The notes under the pieces: model-generated | The model's input: the letters and a program-made list of their open reading frames with translations, nothing else | Told to the model about the DNA's origin: nothing | Databases searched by the model: none | Part shown: positions 1-6,600 of the stretch, one piece after another | How positions within the stretch are numbered: the first letter of the stretch is position 1 | Layout: each line of letters starts with the position of its first letter | NCBI GenBank assembly: GCA_023251275.1 | Contig: JAHEZC010000148.1 | Span: forward strand, 1 to 6,746 | Length of the DNA stretch: 6,746 nt | DNA from: Parafilimonas sp. | GTDB taxonomy: Bacteria > Bacteroidota > Bacteroidia > Chitinophagales > Chitinophagaceae | Direction of reading: 5' to 3' | Program-made: the position numbers and the translations under genes

Positions 1-645
1 GGTGTGGCCGGAGGAATTACAATTTTTAAAAAAACCGGTAATAAAATTCTTAAGGAAGAAAAAACAACATCTGATTGGGTATATGCAGGAAATATTCCCG
101 GTATTTTTGAAGATGTCTGGAGTTATGCAGAAGATATTGATGGCAGCATGTGGGCAGGCACGCAACAAGGGGTCTTAAGGCTTTCTGATTTTATGGATGC
201 TTCGGGCAATCCTGCTCCTGCTAAAACCCATATTGAAAGATTTGGATCAGCAGAGGGATTATCTGAAGGAAGCATTCATGTAAGCTCTGTAAATGATAAA
301 GTTTTTTTTGTATCGGATAAATCTGTTTTCCGGTTTGATTACACAAACCGGCGGTTTATAGCAGATACTACTTTCGGGCCAATGGGTTTTGGAAACGATC
401 CAAACCAATATGTTATGACCACTGATTGGAAAGGGCGTGTATGGTTGAATTTTGGTATGGAAACAGCCTTAGCTTTTCCGAAGCCCGGCGGAGGTTACCG
501 TGTAGAAAAAACCCCTTTTTTGCCTCTTGCCGATCAGGTAATTTCAAATATATTTCCTGAACCGAATGGTATCATCTGGTTTGCTGCAACTGACGGACTG
601 ACAAGGTATGATGAAAATCTCAAAAAGGATTATAACGAGAGTTTC
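1..645 (+). other. C-terminal blades of a two-component-regulator beta-propeller (Reg_prop repeats), partial
   Basis: Residues 1-215 carry degenerate propeller repeats of the Reg_prop kind, whose usual core is D-x-G-x-(L/I)-W-x-G-T-x-x-G-(L/V)-x-R. The best copies are DGSMWAGTQQGVLRL (47-61) and NGIIWFAATDGLTRYD (189-204). Weaker ones lie around 81-113 (FGSAEGLSEGS then a VFFVSDKSVFRFD strand) and 141-152 (TDWKGRVWLNFG). In the known family such blades build one or two periplasmic propellers that bind a ligand, often a glycan fragment, and press on the Y_Y_Y domain. Only the last few blades are visible here and earlier ones must lie upstream. The ligand cannot be inferred from this part. Residues 216-245 are a linker without a recognisable motif. 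Confidence 0.82.
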
Positions 646-3600
646 AAAACATTTTTAAACAAAGTAATTGCAGGCAAGCAGGCGCTTTCTACTATTCCTT
701 CCGGCAACCAGCCAGCATCTTTACCCTATAAACAAAATACACTTCGTTTTGAATATGCCGCTCCATTTTTTGAGCAGGAAAAAAAGACCAAATATCAAAC
801 TTGGCTTGAAGGATTTGAACCCGATTGGTCAGGATGGGATTATAATACTTACAAAGAATATACAAATCTGCCCGGTGGTAAATATCATTTTCATGTGAGG
901 GCTATGAACATTTACCAGAAAGTAAGCGATGAAGCTGTTTATGATTTTGCAGTCAAACCGCCCTGGTACCTTAGCTGGTGGGCTTTTTTATTATATGGTA
1001 TCGCCGTTATTGCTCTTATATACCTTGTAGTGCGCTATCGTACCCGGCAACTGCATGAAAAACATCGTGAACTGGAAAAAATTGTTTCGGAGCGCACAGC
1101 AGAGCTAAGCCAGCGTGTGGAAGAGTTAGCTGTTATCAATAGTGTGCAGGAAGCTTTGGTCAGCGCATTGGATATGCAGGCAATCTATGATCTTGTTGGT
1201 AATCGCATAAGAGATGTTTTTAATGCCCAGGCTGTTATCATTGCCAACCTGGATCAGGAGACCGGGCTTGAACATTTTAAATTTACTATCGAAAACGGGA
1301 TGCGTTTTTATCCTGAAGCCCGTCCATTTGATAAACTGAGACAGCACCTTATTGAAACACGTCAAAAGATTGTAATTAATAATACGAAAGAGGCATTTGC
1401 ATGGTTTGGAATGGAGGCTTTACCGGGAACAAAGCCCATGAAATCCGGTGTATTTGTACCATTAGCCATTAGTGATAAAATCACCAGTTATGTAAGCCTG
1501 CAAAATGTAGATAAGGAAAATGCTTTTAGCGAATCTGATGTACGATTGTTGGAAACTCTTGCCAACAGTATGAGTGTTGCTTTGGAGAATGCTCGCCTCT
1601 TCGACGAGACCCAACGCCTTTTTAAAGCCGAGCAGCAGCGTGCCGCTGAACTGGCAATCATCAACAGCGTACAGGAAGGTCTTGCCGCCAAGTTGGATAT
1701 GCAGGCAATTTATGATCTTGTTGGTGACAAGATACGCGATGTATTCGATGCGCAGGGAGTTTCCATTACTTACTATGACAGGTCAACGAATTTTCTCAAT
1801 CAGCCATATTATCTGTTTCAGGGCAAGCGTATTTTCGAAAAAGGCTTTGACCTCGGTAAAGGGTTAACATCGCACATTATACACACCGGTCAGCCGCTAT
1901 TAATTAATGAAAAAGCGATTGAGCGATACAAAGAACTCGGTGCAGTGTTTGCCTCGGCAGAAAGCGAGGACGCGGCTAAGTCATGGTTAGGTGTTCCTCT
2001 GATCTCAGGCAGTAAGGTTACAGGTGTGATTAAGCTTGAAAATTACGAAAGGGAATTTGCTTACTCTGAATCTGATGTCTCCCTGTTGCAAACTTTGGCA
2101 AACAGTATGAGCGTTGCATTGGAAAATGCTCACCTCTTTGATGAAACAACCCGTCTGCTGAAGGAAACAGAACAACGTACTGCAGAACTTGCTGTTATAA
2201 ACAGTGTGCAGGAAGGATTAGCAAAGGAACTGGACATGCAGGCAATTTACGACCTGGTGGGTAACAAAATTCGTGATCTTTTCGATGCACAGGCAGTTAT
2301 CATTGCTACTTTCAATCACGAAAACGGCACAGAACATTTTAAATATGCAATCGAAGATGGAAAACGATTTTATCACGAACCCCGCCCTTATGATAAATTA
2401 AGAAAGCACTTAATTCAAACACGCCAAAAAATTGTTATAAACAAAAATTATTCAGAGGCATATAGTGAATTTGGTCTGAAAGTTCTGCCGGGAACAAAAA
2501 TGACCAAATCGGGTGTATTCTTTCCGCTTTTCATAGGTGACAAAGTAAATAGTTATATCAGCTTGCAAAATATGGATCGTGAAAATGCATTTAGTGAATC
2601 TGATATACGTTTACTGGAAACTTTATCAAACAGCATGAGCGTGGCTTTAGAGAATGCACGCCTCTTTGATGAGACCAACCGCCTGCTGAAAGAAACAGAA
2701 CAACGCACTGCTGAACTCGGAGTGATAAACAGTGTGCAGCAGGCACTGGCAAAGGAACTGGACATGCAGGCAATTTACGACCTGGTAGGCGAAAGGATCC
2801 GCGATCTTTTTGATGCGCAGGTAGTTGCCATTGCAACATTTGATCACGAAGCAGGGACTGAGCATTTCAAATATATAATTGAAAAAGGAAACCGGTATTA
2901 CCCCGAACCAAGACCTTTTGATAAACTAAGAAGGCATCTTATTGAAACACGCCGGAAAATTCTTATTAATAATGATTTTATAGAAGCGTATAACAAATTT
3001 GGAATGAAAGCTGTAAGTGGCACTGAACTCCCGAAATCGGCGCTTTTTGTTCCATTAATAATTGGAGATAAAATTACAAGCTATGTAACCCTTCAAAATA
3101 TTGACAGGGAAAATGTATTTAGCGACTCTGATGTAAGATTGCTGGAAACATTAGCCAACAGTATGAGTGTGGCTCTCGAAAATGCCCGCCTCTTTGACGA
3201 AACCAACCGGCTGCTGAAAGAAACTGAACAACGAACAGCAGAGTTGGCAGTAATAAACAGTGTTCAGGAAGGTTTGGTGAGGGAAATGGATATGCAGGGT
3301 ATTTATGACCTGGTAGGTGACCGGGTGCAGAAACTCTTCAGTGCCCAGGCAGTAATAATTGCAAGTTTTGATCTTGCAAATAAGACTGAACATTTCAATT
3401 ATTTATTTGAAAACGGCGAGAAGTATAAAGCCAGCTCAAGGCCCATCAATGAGATGCGGCAAATGCTCATTGACAGGCGGCATACCCTTTATATAGAAAC
3501 AGAGGAAAAAGCCAGGGTTGAATATGGAATAACAGCAATTGGGGATACAAAAATGCCAAAATCCCTTTTGTTTGTTCCGCTGCTTTCCGGGAATGATATC

Positions 3601-6600
3601 AGGGGTTATGTCAGCCTTCAAAATATAGATAAGGAAAATGCATTTTCTTCATCTGATATTCGTCTTTTGGAGACATTAGCCAACAGTATGAGCGTGGCAT
3701 TGGAAAATGCAAGATTGTTTGATGAAACTACCCGCTTGCTGAAAGAAACAGAGCAACGCACCGCTGAACTTGGTGTAATTAACAGTGTGCAGGATGGTCT
3801 GTCGCGTGAACTGGATATGCAATCTATCTATGATTTGGTAGGCGACAAAATCCGTGATCTTTTCGATGCACAGGTAGTTATCATTGCCACCCTTGACCAG
3901 GAAGCTGAGGTAGAGCATTTCCGGTACACTATTGAAATGGGGAAACGCTATTATCCCGAAGCCCGTCCTCTTGATAAATTAAGATATCACCTTATCGAAA
4001 AGAGGGAAAAGGTGGTAATCAATAAAAATGCTCATGACGCTTTTGCAAGATTTGGTATGGAATTAATTCCGGGTACCGAGGATCCAAAATCAGCTATATA
4101 TGTGCCATTGACTATCGGTGATAAGGTCCGCAGCTATATCAGTTTGCAAAACATTAATATTGAAAATGCTTTCAGTGAGCCGGATATTCGATTACTGGAA
4201 ACATTAGCGAGCAGCATGAGTGTGGCGCTGGAAAATGCACGATTGTTTGATGAAACAAACCGGCTTTTGAAGGAAACAGAACAGCGTAAAGCCGAATTGG
4301 CAGTTATTAATAGTGTGCAGGAAGGCCTGGTCAGGGAGATGGATTTACAGGCTATTTATGACCTTATGGGAAACCGTTTATGTGAAATGTTTAATACCCA
4401 AACTGTTCTTATCCGCACCTTCGATCTTGAAGCAGGCACTGAAAGCTGGCGATATGCAATTGAAAGAGGAGAGCGATTATACAGTAAACCGCGTCCATTG
4501 ATCTGGGCAAATAAAGAATTGGTTAAAACAAAAAAATATATACTCATCAATGAAAATTATTTCGAAACAGCCCGCCAGCACGGTGGTTCTGGTGTAAGCA
4601 AAGGCTTACCGCCAAAGTCTGCTCTCTTTGTCCCTTTGGTGGTAGGCGATTATGTAAGGGGGTCTATCAGTTTGCAAAATGTAGAAATAGAAAATGCTTT
4701 CAGTGAATCCGACGTCAGGTTACTTACTACTCTTGCAAACAGCATGAGTGTAGCATTGGAAAATGCCCGTCTTTTTGAAGAAACCAAGTTGCTATTGGGA
4801 GAAACAGAAAAAGGAAAGAAAAATGTTGAATTACTGAGTGAGATCGGTAAAAAAATTACCGCCTCTCTTGATTTTGAAACAATTTTTTACAAACTCTACG
4901 AGCATATTAATCAGCTTGCAGATGCTACTATTTTTGGAGTAGGTATATATAATCCGGAAAAACAACAAATCGAATACAAATTTGCTATTGAAAAGGGTAA
5001 ACGTTACCAGCCTTATACCAGGGACACCACTGATAAAAACCAGTTGCCTGTCTGGTGCATTGAAAACAGGTTACCGATTTTTATAAACGATCTGCCGAAT
5101 GAATATAGCCGTTATATCAGCAAATATGAAGTAAGACAAATTTTGCTTGAAGACGGTACAGTTTCACAAGATCCTTTGTCACTCATTTACCTGCCATTGA
5201 TTGTGAAAGACCGGGTATTGGGGATCATCACTATCCAGAGTTTCCAGAAAAACGCTTACACAGAATATCATCTCAATCTTTTGCAAAACCTTGCCACTTA
5301 CACCAGTATTGCATTGGACAATGCCAGCGCTTATCGCCAGCTCAACGAGCGTGAACAGGAGATCGGCCAACGTGCAGCCGAGCTGTTCACTGTCAACAGC
5401 ATTAGCCGGGCAATGGCTTCTCAGTTAAATCCTGATGAATTGATAAAACTTGTAGGCGACCAGATGCGCGACCTTTTCAGGGCAAATATTGTTTATGTTG
5501 CCATGCTGGATTATAAATCTGACATTATCAGTTTCCCTTACCAATACGGCGATGAACTTGCGCCTATGAAACTTGGAGAAGGCCTTACTTCCCGTATTTT
5601 ACAAACGGGCAAACCTTTACTCATCAACAAGGATGTGAAGCAACAAACGGATAAATTGGGTTTGCAAAGAATAGGAGTTCCGGCAGCTTCGTATTTAGGA
5701 GTACCTATTTCCGTGGGCGATGAGATTATAGGTGTATTGAGCATACAAAGTACCGAGGCAGAAAATCGGTTCAATGAAAACGATCAGCGGTTATTGTCAA
5801 CCATTGCTACTTCAGTAGGTGTAGCTTTACGAAAAGCCAAGCTTTTTGAAGAAGTACAGCATGCCAAGATGGAGGCAGAAACTGCACGTAAAATTGCAGA
5901 GAAGGCAAATGAAGCAAAGAGCGCTTTTCTTTCCACAGTAAGTCATGAATTAAGAACGCCGCTTACATCCGTGCTTGGTTTTGCAAAGATCATCAGGAAA
6001 AGACTCGAAGAAAAGATTTTTCCGCTTACTGATAAATCCGATACAAAAACAGGGAAAACCATTCAGCAGGTTTCGGATAATCTCGGTGTGGTAATTTCTG
6101 AAGGAGAAAGGCTCACCACACTTATCAATGATGTACTTGACCTTGCGAAAATCGAAGCAGGAAAAATGGAATGGAATTTCGAAAACGTTTTTATACAGGA
6201 TATTGCGGAAAGAGCAATTGCAGCGACTACATCTTTGTTCGAAAATAAAAACCTGGTGCTTGAAAAAAATATTCAAAACGATTTGCCGCAGATAAAAGGA
6301 GATCATGATAAATTGATCCAGGTGATGGTTAATCTCATATCCAACGCAGTCAAGTTCACACCCGAAGGTACTGTTACATGCAATGTGTACAGGAAAGACA
6401 ACGAAATAATAGCAGGTATTTCTGATACAGGCATTGGTATTTCCCCCGAGGACCACATAGCGGTCTTTGAACAATTCAAACAAGTGGGTGGCGATACGCT
6501 TACAGACAAGCCCAAAGGAACCGGCCTCGGGCTACCTATTTGCAAGGAGATAATTGAACATCACGGAGGACGTATCTGGCTCGAAAGCGAAGCTGGAAAA

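Larger units (their letters stand above)
1126..5880 (+). repeat. Tandem array of nine GAF-module repeats (period about 525-560 bases)
   Basis: Nine in-frame repeats cover residues 376 to about 1960. Measured from a common anchor (the Leu of AEL-AVINSVQ), the first eight periods are 175, 179, 176, 176, 175, 176, 176 and 186 residues. Each unit consists of an entry helix (consensus AVINSVQEGL then LDMQAIYDLVG), a GAF core, and an exit helix (consensus LLETLANSMSVALENARLF). Modules 3 and 4 are identical at about 131 of 176 positions by hand count, without gaps. They share a perfect 38-base stretch at 2221-2258 and 2749-2786, exactly 528 bases apart. Modules 8 and 9 are much more diverged and look like older members. 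The array appears to have grown by in-frame unequal duplication of a single module. Confidence 0.95.

Noticed and set aside
1..30. A gene start near the beginning, from a GGAGG-like string (bases 10-14)
   Set aside because: No suitable start codon follows at the right distance in frame 1, and the frame is already inside propeller-like coding sequence. The purine-rich string encodes Gly-Gly within a blade.
668..898. A 76-codon + strand frame-2 open frame
   Set aside because: It overlaps the well-supported propeller linker and Y_Y_Y coding sequence in frame 1, has no recognisable domain, and I saw no convincing ribosome binding site for it.
1488..1691. A - strand open frame that recurs with similar sequence at 2553-2765
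   Set aside because: The resemblance between the two antisense products comes from the GAF exit/entry linker DNA being repeated on the + strand. They are mirror images of the repeat, not a gene family.
1126..4824. PAS domains rather than GAF domains
   Set aside because: The long entry helix, the VPL strand followed by a G-x-x-x-x-Y-V-S-L-Q-N strand, and the exit helix ending in ALENA are GAF-type features. I saw no PAS-type motif.
1126..5880. CRISPR array or non-coding tandem repeat
   Set aside because: The repeats are about 528 bases long, translate in frame into GAF modules and diverge mainly by codon-level changes. There is no short palindromic repeat with unique spacers.
5950..6483. A 177-codon open frame on the - strand
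   Set aside because: It lies wholly antisense to the HisKA and HATPase_c coding sequence, which has every catalytic motif in frame 1. The antisense translation is rich in Cys, Phe and Ile and shows no domain. It is a shadow of the real gene.
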